DNA from: Salipiger mangrovisoli
Lineage (GTDB): Bacteria; Pseudomonadota; Alphaproteobacteria; Rhodobacterales; Rhodobacteraceae
Direction of reading: 5' to 3'
Assembly (NCBI RefSeq): GCF_015223355.1
Contig: NZ_JADFFK010000001.1
Location: forward strand, 124,001 to 188,000
Length of the DNA: 64,000 nucleotides
In this document: one piece after another, positions 9,056 to 18,562 of the stretch
Numbering within the stretch: position 1 is the first letter of the stretch
Layout of the letters: every line of letters starts with the position of its first letter
Program-made: the position numbers and the translations under genes
The notes under the pieces: generated by a model
Database searches by the model: none
Seen by the model: the letters and a program-made list of their open reading frames with translations, nothing else
Told to the model about the DNA's origin: nothing

Positions 9056-9547
9056 TCAGCCGGCGGTGGGCTCGGCGGTGGGCGCTGCCGCCACCTTGCC
9101 CTTGCCGGTCGAGAGCGGATCGTCGGCGCGCTGCACGGAGCCTTCGAAATGCGCACCGGACTCGATGGCGATTGTCTTGTGGATGATGTCACCCTCGACG
9201 CGGGCGGTGGCGGTCAGGCGCACCTTGAGGCCGCGCACGCGGCCGACGATGCGGCCGTTGATCACCACGTCATCGGCAATGATCTCGCCTTTGATGGTGG
9301 CGGTCTCGCCGACGGTCAGCAGGTGCGCGCGGATGTCACCCTCGATGGTGCCCTCGACCTGGATGTCGCCGGTGGTCTTGATGTTGCCGGTGATGTGCAG
9401 ATCGCTCGACAGGACCGAAGCCGGCGGTTTGGCCTTCGGTGCGGTCGGTTTGAACTCGGTCGACCGGGGCGCATCGGAAACAGCGGGTTTCGCCGCGGCA
9501 TCCTCGGCCTTGGGCCCGGGTTCATTGATCTTGCTCTTAGAAAACAT
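9056..9547 (-). CDS. Bactofilin (polymer-forming cytoskeletal protein)
   Basis: A 163-residue bactofilin. A disordered Pro/Ala-rich N-terminus (1-44) precedes a right-handed beta-helix core (about 45-140) made of short repeats such as GDIQVEGTIEGDI, GETATIKGEI and GRIVGRVRGL, followed by a short tail. Bactofilins self-assemble without nucleotide and position cell-wall enzymes. The start overlaps the stop of the upstream M23 peptidase gene by 11 bases. This tight coupling matches the known bactofilin/M23 pairing and implies joint work on local peptidoglycan remodelling. Confidence 0.92.
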   Translation of the reverse strand: MFSKSKINEPGPKAEDAAAKPAVSDAPRSTEFKPTAPKAKPPASVLSSDLHITGNIKTTGDIQVEGTIEGDIRAHLLTVGETATIKGEIIADDVVINGRIVGRVRGLKVRLTATARVEGDIIHKTIAIESGAHFEGSVQRADDPLSTGKGKVAAAPTAEPTAG

Positions 9548-10850
9548 CGTTGGCAGCCTTGATGTAGATCATGGGATTGACGGGTTCCCCACCAACGCGC
9601 ACTTCATAGTGCAGGTGCGTGCCGGTCGACCGTCCTGTATTTCCCATAGCACCAACCTGCTGTCCGCGCGAGACCCTTTGGCCGACCTTCACGTTGATTT
9701 TGGACATGTGGGCGTAACGCGTCTCGATCCCGAACTCGTGCTGGACCTTCACCAGACGGCCGTAGCCCGACATCCAGCCCGCGTGGGTGACCACGCCATC
9801 GGCGGTGGCATAGATCGCCGTTCCATGCGGGGCGGCGAAATCGGTGCCGGCGTGCAGCCGGCCCCAGCGGCGGCCGAAGCCCGAGGTGAAGCGGAAGGGA
9901 TCCTTCAGCGGCACCGAGAAGGGGGCCTTTTCGGCGGCGATGCGGTAGATGTTCAGCTTGTCCATCTCGCCGAGGATGCGGTTGGCGCGCTCGGTGCTCG
10001 CCGAGGGTGCCTGGCCGCGGGTGCTGAAGGTCAGCGGGGTCAGCGGGCCGCCCTGGCCCGAGTAGCCCTTGCGCACCTGCTTGATCAGCGTGTCGGGGTT
10101 CATGCCGGCGGCCTTGAACATCTTGTCGAGCGGCTCGACCGAGATGGTCATCGCATCCTCGAGCTGCCGGAAGATGATGTCATTCTGCTCTTCCAGGAGC
10201 CGCATCTCGGTGGCGATCTCGTCGGCGCGGACCAGGGCATCCTGCGCGTCGACGACCACCTGGTCGCGTTCCGCGGCGGTGCGGGCGAGCATATCGGTCA
10301 GCAGATCGAGCGTGCCATCGCCCTCGCCGCCGGCAGAGGCGATCGCGGTGCCGCCCTCGGTCATCTGCTGCTCGAGCATGGTGAGGCGTGTGGCTGCCTC
10401 TTCGCGCTGCTTCATCGTGGTGCCGAGGGTGGACTGGATGACGTCGATGCCGGTTTCCAGCTCGCGGCGGCGGGTCTCGCTGTCGAGAAGCTGGGACTGC
10501 ATCTCGGAAACCTGGGCGAGCGCGGTGTTGAAGCGTTCCTGTGCGGCCTTGGCTTCGGCGGCGCGGATGTCGCGTTCACGCGAAAGCTCGTTGAGGCGCT
10601 GCTGGTAGGTGGTCTGGTCGCGGCGGGACTGCTCGCGGAAGTTGCCGGCGCTGATGCTGTCCATCAGCAGGATCGAGGTGGCGACGATGGTCCAGCCGAC
10701 GGTCAGGGCGATGCCGAGCATCGCGATGGCCTGCGTTCCGGATCGGAGCCGGATGAACCGCGTGTCGGTGTCCGATCGGAGAAATAGCCGACGTTCCGGA
10801 AAATAGCGCTCAAGAAGCGCGTGCCATTTTATCGCAAGCCGCGTCCGCAC
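9537..10850 (-). CDS. M23 family metallopeptidase with membrane anchor and coiled coil
   Basis: A 437-residue LytM-type endopeptidase. It has a basic cytoplasmic N-terminus, one transmembrane segment (about 41-63), a long periplasmic coiled coil (about 70-240) and a C-terminal M23 domain. The M23 domain carries the zinc motifs HAGTDFAAPHG and THLHYEVR. Such proteins hydrolyse peptidoglycan cross-bridges or regulate those that do. The GTG at 10850 (VRTRLAIKWH) is preferred to the longer frame from 10943 because the family begins here and the upstream part is unlike it. It is first in a two-gene operon with bactofilin. Confidence 0.88.
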   Translation of the reverse strand: MRTRLAIKWHALLERYFPERRLFLRSDTDTRFIRLRSGTQAIAMLGIALTVGWTIVATSILLMDSISAGNFREQSRRDQTTYQQRLNELSRERDIRAAEAKAAQERFNTALAQVSEMQSQLLDSETRRRELETGIDVIQSTLGTTMKQREEAATRLTMLEQQMTEGGTAIASAGGEGDGTLDLLTDMLARTAAERDQVVVDAQDALVRADEIATEMRLLEEQNDIIFRQLEDAMTISVEPLDKMFKAAGMNPDTLIKQVRKGYSGQGGPLTPLTFSTRGQAPSASTERANRILGEMDKLNIYRIAAEKAPFSVPLKDPFRFTSGFGRRWGRLHAGTDFAAPHGTAIYATADGVVTHAGWMSGYGRLVKVQHEFGIETRYAHMSKINVKVGQRVSRGQQVGAMGNTGRSTGTHLHYEVRVGGEPVNPMIYIKAANDVF

Positions 10851-11128
10851 GTGTCTGTCCCTCGTTCCGTCCCAATTCCGGTCCGGGTCCCCTAGCTCCC
10901 AAACCTGCAAAGGGACTAACAGACCCCCTCGAAATCGCAACAATTTTGGGCTTGCGATTCGTGGTGGAAGGCGGATGGGCGCGCAAGCGGCGAAAACTCG
11001 CCGATCTCAGATACTTCTTTAGGATAGGTTCTGCCCGGTTTCGCGTCGCTTTTGTGGGCAGCGCGTGACGCAGCGGCAGGAGGGGCGCCGCGCTGCGACC
11101 CTCCTGCGGAGTTCCGGGGCCGGGCCCA

Positions 11129-11170
11129 ACGTCCTTCGAAGGACGTTGCAACTCCCTTTGAAGGGAGTTG
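11129..11170. repeat. Two adjacent perfect palindromes in a 327-base gap
   Basis: AACGTCCTTC/GAAGGACGTT (11129-11148) is a perfect 20-bp palindrome. It abuts CAACTCCCTT/AAGGGAGTTG (11149-11158 and 11161-11170). A similar CAACTCCCTTC-G motif follows the pseudogene at 4964-4981. They lie just past the bcp stop and may terminate it, although no T run follows. The rest of the gap (10851-11128) holds no gene I can support. It should contain the M23 operon promoter, which I could not place. Confidence 0.55.
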
Positions 11171-11177
11171 GCGCCGC

Positions 11178-11630
11178 TCAGAGATCCTTGGTCGCGGCCA
11201 GGACCTCATCGGCGTGTCCGGGCACCTTCACCTTGCGCCATTCGCGCAGGATGCGACCGTCACCGCCGATCAGGAAGGTGCTGCGCTCGATGCCCATGAA
11301 GGTCTTGCCGTACATCTTCTTTTCCTTCCACACGCCGAAGGCGGCGCAGGTCTGTGCCGTCTCATCCGACAGCAGCGGCACGGCGAGGGCCTTCTTGCGC
11401 ATGAATTTCTCGTGGCTCTCCATGGCATCTGCCGAGATGCCGAAGACCTTCACGCCAAGCGCCTCGAACTCGGGCATCAGGCGCGAGAAATCCTGGTTTT
11501 CGACCGTGCAGCCCGAAGTGTCGTCGCGCGGATAGAAGAAAAGCACGACCTTCTCGGGACGCAGGGCGGACAGGGTGATCTCTCCGCCGCCGGTGACGGG
11601 AAGGGTGAAATCGGGGGCCATGTCGGACAT
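11178..11630 (-). CDS. bcp: Thiol peroxidase/peroxiredoxin, Bcp/PrxQ family
   Basis: A 150-residue thioredoxin-fold peroxidase that reduces hydrogen and organic peroxides. The peroxidatic Cys41 lies in YPRDDTSGCTVE, and Cys95 (AQTCAAFGVW) is another cysteine. In the classical PrxQ arrangement the resolving Cys lies five residues after the peroxidatic one. Here that position is not Cys, so this is a 1-Cys-like or atypical 2-Cys variant. Length is normal for Bcp. It is divergent from the large AsmA-like gene with an 87-base spacer. Confidence 0.92.
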   Translation of the reverse strand: MSDMAPDFTLPVTGGGEITLSALRPEKVVLFFYPRDDTSGCTVENQDFSRLMPEFEALGVKVFGISADAMESHEKFMRKKALAVPLLSDETAQTCAAFGVWKEKKMYGKTFMGIERSTFLIGGDGRILREWRKVKVPGHADEVLAATKDL

Positions 11631-11717
11631 CGTGCAGCTCCTTTGGACGGTTCGCTTTGTTCGGTACTTGGGCTAGAACGCAAATCAGGACAATAGCCAG
11701 ATGAGAGCGCGCTTCCA

Positions 11718-14700
11718 GTGACAGAGGGCCCGACCCAGAGAAAACGACGCTCGCGCCGGCGCCGCGTGGTGATCTGGGGGTGTGGTTGCGGGCTTGGGGC
11801 CGTGCTGCTGGTCGCGCTGCTTCTGGCCGGTGGCATCTGGTACGCGATGGGGCGCTCGGTCTCGGCCCCGGTCTGGCTGCGCACGGCGATCGAGGCGCGC
11901 CTGGCCGAGGCGTTGCCCGGCACGCGGGTGGATTTCGGTGACCTGCGGCTGCGGTTGCAACCCGACTGGCTGGCGCGCATCGCGCTCACCGATGTCGAGC
12001 TGCGCGGCGAGGATGGCGCGCAGCTGGCGACGCTGGGGTTGATCGAGGCGGGGCTGGTGCCGACCAAGCTGCTGCGCGGCGAGTACGCGCTGCGCGCGGT
12101 GCGGGTCTCGGGGGTGCAGCTGATCGTCCGCCGGGATGCCGAGGGGCGGCTGACCATGGGCTTCGAGGGGGTTCTCGGCTCGGGCGGGTCGGCCCCCGAT
12201 CTGCCGACCATCATGGCGCAGATCGACGCACTGACCGAGGATCCCCGCCTTTCCGGCCTGCGCGCGGTCGAGGCGGATGCGCTGACGCTGCGCTACGAGG
12301 ATGCCCGCGCCGGTCGCGCCTGGACGGCCGACGGCGGGCGCATCGGGCTGCACCGCGAGGCGCAGGTGCTGCGGCTCTCGGGGGATGTTGCGCTGCTCGG
12401 ACGCGGCGATGTGCCGGCCACGCTTTCGGTGAACGCCGAAAGCCCGATCGGCAGCGGCTCGGCCAGTTTCGGCGTGACGCTCGGCAGCCTCGACGCGCAG
12501 GACATCGCGACGCAGGCGCCGGCGCTGGCCTGGCTCAACGGCCTGCGCGCGCCCATCTCGGGCGCCTTGCGCGGCGCGATCACCGGCGCCGGGGACCTTG
12601 GCGAACTTTCGGCGACGTTGCAGATCGGCGCCGGCGTCCTGCAACCGCGCGCCGACACCCAGCCGATCCCCTTCGAGGACGCGCGCACCTATTTTTCCTT
12701 CGATCCAGCGACCGGGACGTTGAATTTCGACGAGATCTCGGTGACCAGCGCGCTTGGCACCGTGGTCTCGGATGGGCGGGCGGTGCTCGAGGGGCTGTCG
12801 CGCGGCATGCCGGGGGCGATGGTCGGTCAGTTCCGCTTCACCCGGCTCGAGGCCGACCCGGAGGGCTTCTTCGACGACAAGCTCAAGCTGGCCGGGGCCG
12901 AAACCGACTGGCGGCTCAGTTTCAACCCGTTCCGCTTCGAGTTGGGGCGGCTGCGGGTCACCGACCCGGCGCTGCCGCTCAGGGCCAGCGGCGCGCTCTC
13001 GGCCGAGGAGGGCGGCTGGCGCTTCGCGCTTGATGCCCAGCTCGACACGCTGACCCCCGAGACACTGCTGGCCTACTGGCCGCGCGCCGCCGCCGAAAAG
13101 GCCCGCGAGTGGGTCGAGAAGAACATCTACGCCGGCACGTTCCAGAATGTCCGCGCCGCGCTTCGGCTGGAGCCGGGCGGCAAGCTCGTCCCCTATCTGC
13201 AGAGCGATTTCAGCGGTGTCGAGCTGACCTATTCCCGCACGCTTCCGCGGCTCTACGAGGGGGTGGGGCAGCTCACCTTCCTGCGCAATCGGCTGACCGT
13301 GGCGCTCGACAGCGGCGAGGTGCGGCCGCGGCAGGGGGGCTTGCTTCATGGCAAGGGGTCGAGTTTTGTCATCCCCGACCTGACCGCGCGGCCGATGACC
13401 GGTGAGGTGATGGTGCGTGCCAAGGGCAGCCTCGAGGCGGCGCTCTCCTATCTCGACGAGGCACCGCTCGAGGTCATGAAAAAGGCCAACAAGCCGGTGG
13501 CGCTCGGCACCGGCGAGGTCGCGGCGGATGTGCGTGTGGTGACCCCGCTCAAGCGCGGCGTGCAGCGCGAGGAGATCACGGTGATCGCCGACGCCACGGT
13601 GACCGGCGTCGAGAGCAGCGAGATCGTGCCGGGCAAGGTGCTGACCTCGGACGAGCTCTACGTGGCGGTGGATGACACCGGCGTGAGCGTCGGCGGCAAG
13701 GGCGCCCTGTCGGGCGCACCCTTCGACGGGGCCTGGACGCAATCCTTCACCCCGGACGCGCCGGGCAGCGTCGAGGGCGAGGTGGTGCTCTCGGAGGCGG
13801 TGGCGCAGGCGCTGGGGATCGGCCTGCCGAAAGGCACGTTCTCGGGCGAAGGGCGCGGCCGTATCGAGATCACGCTGCCGAAGGGCCAGCCGCCGCGCTT
13901 CGCGCTGACCTCGGACATGGCGGGGCTGGGTGTCTCGCTGCCGCAGCTCGGCTGGCGGCTGTCGCAGGGCGGCACCGGCGCGCTTGAAGTCGCCGGCACC
14001 CTTGGCGCCCCGGTGTCGGTCGAGAAGCTGGCGGTCACGGCGCCGGGGCTGACGGCACAGGGCTCGGTGGATCTCAACGAAAACGGCACGCTGCGGCGGT
14101 TGTCGCTGCCGGTGCTGCGCGCCGGGGGGTGGCTTGACGGCGCGGCGGTGTTGACCGGGCGCGGACGCAACGCCGCTCCAGCCATGCGCATCACCGGCAA
14201 TGCGCTCGACATGCGCGGCGCGCCGCTCGGCGGGTCCGGAGGCAGCGGCGGCGGGGGCGGGCCGATCGAGGTCGCGGTGAACCGTCTGCAGGTTACCGAC
14301 AAGATCGCCGTCAACAATTTCCAGGGCAAGTTCGACACCCGTCGCGGGATCAACGGCTCGTTCACCGGCGCCGTCGGTGGCCGTGCCGCCGTACAGGGGG
14401 ACGTGGTGCCGCAGAACGGCGGCACGGCGATCCGCATCCGCGCCCGCGATGCCGGTGATGTGCTCAAGGGTGCGGGCGTCATGCAGAACATCCAGGACGG
14501 CACCTTCGACCTCACCCTCGTGCCGGTGAAGGGCAAGAGCGGCGAGTACGATGGCTTGCTGAAGATCGAGGGCACCCGGATGCAGAAGAACCCGGCGGTG
14601 GTGCAACTGCTCGACGGCATCAGCGTGGTCGGCATCATCGACCAGCTGAACGGGCCGGGCATCTTCTTTTCCGAGGTCGAGGCACGGTTCCGTATGACGC

Positions 14701-14999
14701 CGCAACAGATCATCCTGACCCGGTCGAGCGCCATCGGACCCTCGATGGGCATCTCGATGGACGGTTACGCCAACCTCGCTTCCGGCATGATGGACATGCA
14801 GGGGGTGCTCTCGCCGATCTACGTGATCAACGGCATCGGCCAGCTGTTCTCGCGCAAGGGGGAGGGGCTGATCGGCTTCAACTTCAACCTGCGCGGCCCG
14901 GTGGCCGATCCGGCGGTCAGCGTGAACCCGCTTTCGGTCTTCACTCCGGGCATGTTCCGTGACATTTTCCGCCGCCCGCCCCCGCAGGTGAGCCAGTAG
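11718..14999 (+). CDS. AsmA/YhdP-like large envelope protein (DUF3971 type)
   Basis: A 1093-residue protein with a very basic N-terminus (RKRRSRRRR), one transmembrane helix (about 18-42) and a huge periplasmic beta-rich body. The N-terminal part resembles DUF3971, and the C-terminal part ([24 protein letters not shown], about 970-1090) resembles AsmA_2/YhdP ends. In enterobacteria YhdP-class proteins form hydrophobic bridges that carry phospholipids to the outer membrane, and by homology this may do the same. A glycine linker ([11 protein letters not shown], about 837-848) is unusual. GTG at 11718 is the only start compatible with the short N-tail. queA follows after 43 bases, probably co-transcribed. 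Confidence 0.82.
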   Translation: MTEGPTQRKRRSRRRRVVIWGCGCGLGAVLLVALLLAGGIWYAMGRSVSAPVWLRTAIEARLAEALPGTRVDFGDLRLRLQPDWLARIALTDVELRGEDGAQLATLGLIEAGLVPTKLLRGEYALRAVRVSGVQLIVRRDAEGRLTMGFEGVLGSGGSAPDLPTIMAQIDALTEDPRLSGLRAVEADALTLRYEDARAGRAWTADGGRIGLHREAQVLRLSGDVALLGRGDVPATLSVNAESPIGSGSASFGVTLGSLDAQDIATQAPALAWLNGLRAPISGALRGAITGAGDLGELSATLQIGAGVLQPRADTQPIPFEDARTYFSFDPATGTLNFDEISVTSALGTVVSDGRAVLEGLSRGMPGAMVGQFRFTRLEADPEGFFDDKLKLAGAETDWRLSFNPFRFELGRLRVTDPALPLRASGALSAEEGGWRFALDAQLDTLTPETLLAYWPRAAAEKAREWVEKNIYAGTFQNVRAALRLEPGGKLVPYLQSDFSGVELTYSRTLPRLYEGVGQLTFLRNRLTVALDSGEVRPRQGGLLHGKGSSFVIPDLTARPMTGEVMVRAKGSLEAALSYLDEAPLEVMKKANKPVALGTGEVAADVRVVTPLKRGVQREEITVIADATVTGVESSEIVPGKVLTSDELYVAVDDTGVSVGGKGALSGAPFDGAWTQSFTPDAPGSVEGEVVLSEAVAQALGIGLPKGTFSGEGRGRIEITLPKGQPPRFALTSDMAGLGVSLPQLGWRLSQGGTGALEVAGTLGAPVSVEKLAVTAPGLTAQGSVDLNENGTLRRLSLPVLRAGGWLDGAAVLTGRGRNAAPAMRITGNALDMRGAPLGGSGGSGGGGGPIEVAVNRLQVTDKIAVNNFQGKFDTRRGINGSFTGAVGGRAAVQGDVVPQNGGTAIRIRARDAGDVLKGAGVMQNIQDGTFDLTLVPVKGKSGEYDGLLKIEGTRMQKNPAVVQLLDGISVVGIIDQLNGPGIFFSEVEARFRMTPQQIILTRSSAIGPSMGISMDGYANLASGMMDMQGVLSPIYVINGIGQLFSRKGEGLIGFNFNLRGPVADPAVSVNPLSVFTPGMFRDIFRRPPPQVSQ

Positions 15000-15042
15000 C
15001 GCCCCAGACCCTGACAAGCCCTCCAAGAGTTCCGAAGATCCC

Positions 15043-16092
15043 ATGCAGCTTTCCGATTTCGACTTCCCTCTGCCCGAGGATCTCATCGCCACGCGCCCGG
15101 CGCACCCCCGCTCCTCGGCGCGGCTGCTGGTCGCCGAGGGCGAGGCGATCACCGATACCATCGTGCGCGACCTGACCGGGTGGCTGCGCCCCGGTGACCG
15201 GCTTGTGCTGAACGACACCAAGGTGATCCCGGCGCGTCTTTCCGGCCTGCGGCACCGGTCGAGCGCTCAGGGCGAGACCGAGGCGCGGATCGAGATCACC
15301 CTGCTGGAGCCGCGCGCGGGCGGGCTCTGGGCGGCGCTGGTGAAGCCGCTGAAGAAGCTGCGCGAGGGCGAGACGGTGGTGCTCTCGGAACGGCTCTCGG
15401 CGACGCTGGAGGCGCGCGAGGAGGGGCAGGGGCTGTTCCGCTTCAACCTCACCGGCGAGGATTTCGACGCCGCGCTGGCCGAGGCCGGGGCGATGCCGCT
15501 GCCGCCCTACATCGCCGCCAAGCGCGCAGCCGACGCGCAGGACAAGGAAGACTACCAGACGGTCTGGGCGAAACGCTCGGGCGCGGTCGCCGCGCCAACG
15601 GCTTCGCTGCATTTCGACGAACCGCTGCTGGCGGCGCTGGCCGACTTGGGCGTCGGGTTCTCCCATGTCACGCTGCACGTGGGGGCGGGCACCTTCCTGC
15701 CGGTGAAGGTGGATGACGTGACCACCCACAAGATGCATGGCGAGTGGGGCGAGGTGACCGCCGAGGCCGCCGCCGAGATCGCCGCGACCAAGGCGGCGGG
15801 CGGACGGGTGATCCCGGTCGGCACCACGGCCCTGCGTCTGATCGAGACCGCCGCGCGCGAGACCGGCGCGATCGCGCCCTGGACCGGGGTCACCGACATC
15901 TTCATCTACCCCGGCTTCACCTTCCACGTCGCCGACGCGCTGATGACCAACTTCCACCTGCCCAAATCGACGCTGATGATGCTGGTCGCGGCCTTCATGG
16001 GCAAGGACCGGATGGACCGCGTCTATGCCCACGCGCTGGCCGAACGCTACCGATTCTTTTCCTACGGTGACGCGTCGCTGCTGATCCCCTGA
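15043..16092 (+). CDS. queA: tRNA preQ1(34) S-adenosylmethionine ribosyltransferase-isomerase
   Basis: A 349-residue enzyme that transfers and isomerises ribose from SAM onto preQ1 at tRNA position 34, making epoxyqueuosine. The N-terminal [20 protein letters not shown], the block [30 protein letters not shown] [20 protein letters not shown] and the C-terminal [17 protein letters not shown] are characteristic and in the right order. Full length. No other queuosine genes are in the window. A hairpin at 16119-16140 after its stop may end transcription. Confidence 0.96.
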   Translation: MQLSDFDFPLPEDLIATRPAHPRSSARLLVAEGEAITDTIVRDLTGWLRPGDRLVLNDTKVIPARLSGLRHRSSAQGETEARIEITLLEPRAGGLWAALVKPLKKLREGETVVLSERLSATLEAREEGQGLFRFNLTGEDFDAALAEAGAMPLPPYIAAKRAADAQDKEDYQTVWAKRSGAVAAPTASLHFDEPLLAALADLGVGFSHVTLHVGAGTFLPVKVDDVTTHKMHGEWGEVTAEAAAEIAATKAAGGRVIPVGTTALRLIETAARETGAIAPWTGVTDIFIYPGFTFHVADALMTNFHLPKSTLMMLVAAFMGKDRMDRVYAHALAERYRFFSYGDASLLIP

Positions 16093-16290
16093 CCCGATGC
16101 GCGGCGCGGTCGCGGCTTCGGCGGTTTCACAATGCCGCCGTATCCCGGTGGCACGATGTGCGTGTTTCCGCGCCATTTTGTGAATCCCCTTGCGCCGGAA
16201 GCCCGGCACGGGCAGGGCAGGGCAAGGCGGAATCACCGCGGCGTGACGCTGCGGAATTCGGACGGAACGACGGAAAGAGGGATCTGAGCG

Positions 16291-17592
16291 ATGGGCGAGG
16301 TTCTGAAACACTCCTGGGCGCTTCTTCTGGGGGTCATGCTGCTGATGGTCGGCAACGGCCTGCAAGGTTCGCTTCTGGGCGTGCGCGGCAACGGTGCGGG
16401 GTTCTCGGCCTTTTCCATGTCGGTGGTCATGGCGGGCTATTTCGCCGGCTTCCTGCTCGCCTCGCGCGTCACCCCCGGCATGATCCGGCGGGTGGGCCAC
16501 GTGCGGGTCTTCGCCGCGCTCGGCTCGTTCATCTCGGCCGTGCTGATCCTCTACCCGGCTTTTCCGCATCCGATCGTCTGGACCATCGAGCGCATGGTCA
16601 TCGGCTTTTGCTACTGCGGCGTCTACGTGACCGCCGAGAGCTGGCTCAACAACGCCTCGTCGAACGAGAACCGCGGGCAGGCGCTCTCGGCCTACATGAT
16701 CGTGCAGATGGTCGGCATCATCGCCGCGCAGATGCTGCTGCTGGTGCCGGACCCCTCGGGTTTCCTGCTCTTTGTCATTCCCTCGGTGCTGGTCTCGATC
16801 GCCTTTGCCCCGATCCTGCTGTCGATCTCGCCGACCCCGGCCTTCGACACCACCCGCCCGATGAGCCTGCGCGAGCTTTACCACGTCTCGCCGCTCGGCA
16901 TGGTCGGCATGTTCCTGCTCGGCGGGGTCTTCGCCTCGCAGTTCGGCATGGCGGCGGTTTACGGCTCCGAGGCAGGGCTGACGCTGGCGCAGATCTCGAC
17001 CTTCGTCGCGGCCTTCTACGTCGGCGCGCTGGTCACGCAATACCCGCTCGGCTGGGTCTCGGACCGGATGGACCGGCGCCTGCTGGTGGTCATCGTGGCG
17101 CTGGTCGGCGGGCTTGCCGCAGCGGTGGCAGTGACGCTCTCGGGCAATTTCACCGTGTTGCTGGCCGCCGCCTTCCTGATCGGCGGGGCGTCGAACCCGC
17201 TTTATTCGATCCTCATTGCGCACACCAACGACTACCTCGGCACCGACCGCATGGCGGCGGGCTCGGCGGGGCTGCTGTTCATCAACGGGCTCGGCGCCAT
17301 CGCCGGTCCGCTGATCTCCGGCTACGCGATGGAGGTGATGGGGCCGGGGGGCTTCTTCGTGCTGATCGCGGCGCTGATGCTTGGCCTCACCGCCTATGCC
17401 GGTTGGCGCATGACCCGCCGCCCGGCGCCGGTCTCCGACGATGCCGCCAGCGTGACCGCGGTTGGCCCGGTGTCGTCGCCGGTGGCGGTGGAACTGGCGC
17501 AGGAAGTCGCGATCGAGGCGCAGGAGGCGGCCGAGGCGGAAGCGGTGGAAGCCGCGCGCCTCGAGGCCGAAAGCGACGGCGCGGCGCGCTGA
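16291..17592 (+). CDS. MFS transporter (YcaD-like)
   Basis: A 433-residue membrane protein with twelve predicted helices. GFLLASRVTPGMIRRVGHVRVF is the loop after TM2, and the second-half loop reads YPLGWVSDRMDRR. The pattern CYCGVYVTAESWLNN, with ESWL-N, is typical of the YcaD/UMF3-like alphaproteobacterial MFS group. The C-terminal tail (about 375-433) is long, cytoplasmic and Glu/Ala-rich, which is extra compared with most members. Substrate unknown. It is preceded by a 198-base gap and an AAAGAGGG Shine-Dalgarno. Confidence 0.88.
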   Translation: MGEVLKHSWALLLGVMLLMVGNGLQGSLLGVRGNGAGFSAFSMSVVMAGYFAGFLLASRVTPGMIRRVGHVRVFAALGSFISAVLILYPAFPHPIVWTIERMVIGFCYCGVYVTAESWLNNASSNENRGQALSAYMIVQMVGIIAAQMLLLVPDPSGFLLFVIPSVLVSIAFAPILLSISPTPAFDTTRPMSLRELYHVSPLGMVGMFLLGGVFASQFGMAAVYGSEAGLTLAQISTFVAAFYVGALVTQYPLGWVSDRMDRRLLVVIVALVGGLAAAVAVTLSGNFTVLLAAAFLIGGASNPLYSILIAHTNDYLGTDRMAAGSAGLLFINGLGAIAGPLISGYAMEVMGPGGFFVLIAALMLGLTAYAGWRMTRRPAPVSDDAASVTAVGPVSSPVAVELAQEVAIEAQEAAEAEAVEAARLEAESDGAAR

Positions 17593-17722
17593 GTGCCCGT
17601 TTCATGAGCGTTGCGTGAATGAAGCAGGGAATGTCGTAATTGACAGAATTTGTGACTTCGCCTTGCGGCAGAAGCGCATGTAACCTTTCAGTGACAACGG
17701 AGCGGCACGTAAGGATGGAACG

Positions 17723-18307
17723 ATGAAAGCCCCCGAAGACATTCTCACATTCTGGCTCGACGAGACCGCGCCGGAAAAACGCTACAACGCGGACGCGGCG
17801 CTTGATGCCGAGATCCGCTCCCGGTTCGAGGAAACTTGGAGCGCGGCGATGGAGGGACGGTTCGGCCTCTGGCTGACCTATCCCAGCGGCGCGCTGGCCT
17901 ATGTCATCCTGCTGGACCAGTTCTCGCGCAACATGTTCCGCGGCACGGCCAAGGCCTTTGCCTCGGACGAGATCGCGCTGGCGGCAGCCAAGCAGGCGAT
18001 CTGGCGCGGCTGGGACCTGAAGATCGACGAGCCCGCGCGGCAGTTCTTCTACGTTCCGCTGATGCACTCCGAGAACCTCTGCGACCAGGAGCGCTGCATC
18101 CGCCTGATGAAGGAGCGCCTGCCCGAGACCGGCGCGAACAACCTTCTGCATGCGCGCGCCCACCGCGAGGTGATCCGCGAGTACGGCCGGTTCCCGACTC
18201 GCAACGAGGCACTGTCGCGCGCCACCACCACGCCCGAGCATGGCTATCTTCACGGCGGCGGTTACGGTGGTGTCCTGCGTCGGCTTCAGGCGGCTCAGGC
18301 GGCCTGA
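17723..18307 (+). CDS. DUF924 family protein
   Basis: A 194-residue all-alpha protein. The family blocks ILTFWLDE, a YVILLDQFSRNMFRGTA segment (about 66-82), FFYVPLMHSENLCDQ (about 110-124) and HREVIREYGRFPTRN are all present. The fold is TPR-like, and the molecular function has not been established. The gap upstream contains a TTGACA hexamer (17640-17645) but no clear -10 partner. A strong hairpin follows the gene. Confidence 0.88.
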   Translation: MKAPEDILTFWLDETAPEKRYNADAALDAEIRSRFEETWSAAMEGRFGLWLTYPSGALAYVILLDQFSRNMFRGTAKAFASDEIALAAAKQAIWRGWDLKIDEPARQFFYVPLMHSENLCDQERCIRLMKERLPETGANNLLHARAHREVIREYGRFPTRNEALSRATTTPEHGYLHGGGYGGVLRRLQAAQAA

Positions 18308-18347
18308 GGCCGGCCTCTGCGCCAGCAAGACCCGGACGAGCTCTTCC

Positions 18348-18380
18348 AGGGGCCCGCGCGATACGCTCGCGCGGGCCCCT
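18348..18380 (+). terminator. Strong hairpin after the DUF924 gene
   Basis: A perfect 13-bp GC stem (18348-18360 and 18368-18380) surrounds the loop ATACGCT, followed by GCGTTTG. The T run is short, so it is a likely but not ideal rho-independent terminator. Confidence 0.6.
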
Positions 18381-18503
18381 GCGTTTGCGGCCGCCTGCCG
18401 ATGCCTCGCGGCGGGTTGCGCATTCCGCGCGGTGCGGCCACCTTGCTCGCAGCCCGATGGTGCCCTAGCTGACCGTGGGGAAGGCAATCTTTCGCAGGTG
18501 GCG

Positions 18504-18532
18504 TTGAAGCCCCTCGGGGGATGGTTTAATAT
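18504..18532 (+). promoter_or_regulatory. Candidate promoter of lpdA
   Basis: TTGAAG (18504-18509), 17 bases, then TAATAT (18527-18532) in the only AT-rich stretch before the gene, about 30 bases from the start codon. Each hexamer matches consensus at about four positions. Confidence 0.35.
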
Positions 18533-18562
18533 CAAACTAATTTGACTCGGCGGGAGAGAGCC

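Noticed and set aside
11685..17223. Very long minus-strand open frames (1178 and 760 codons) opposite the AsmA-like, queA and MFS genes
   Set aside because: They are mirror frames of GC-rich coding DNA. Their translations are Arg/His/Ala-rich with no family motif, while the plus-strand genes have clear motifs.
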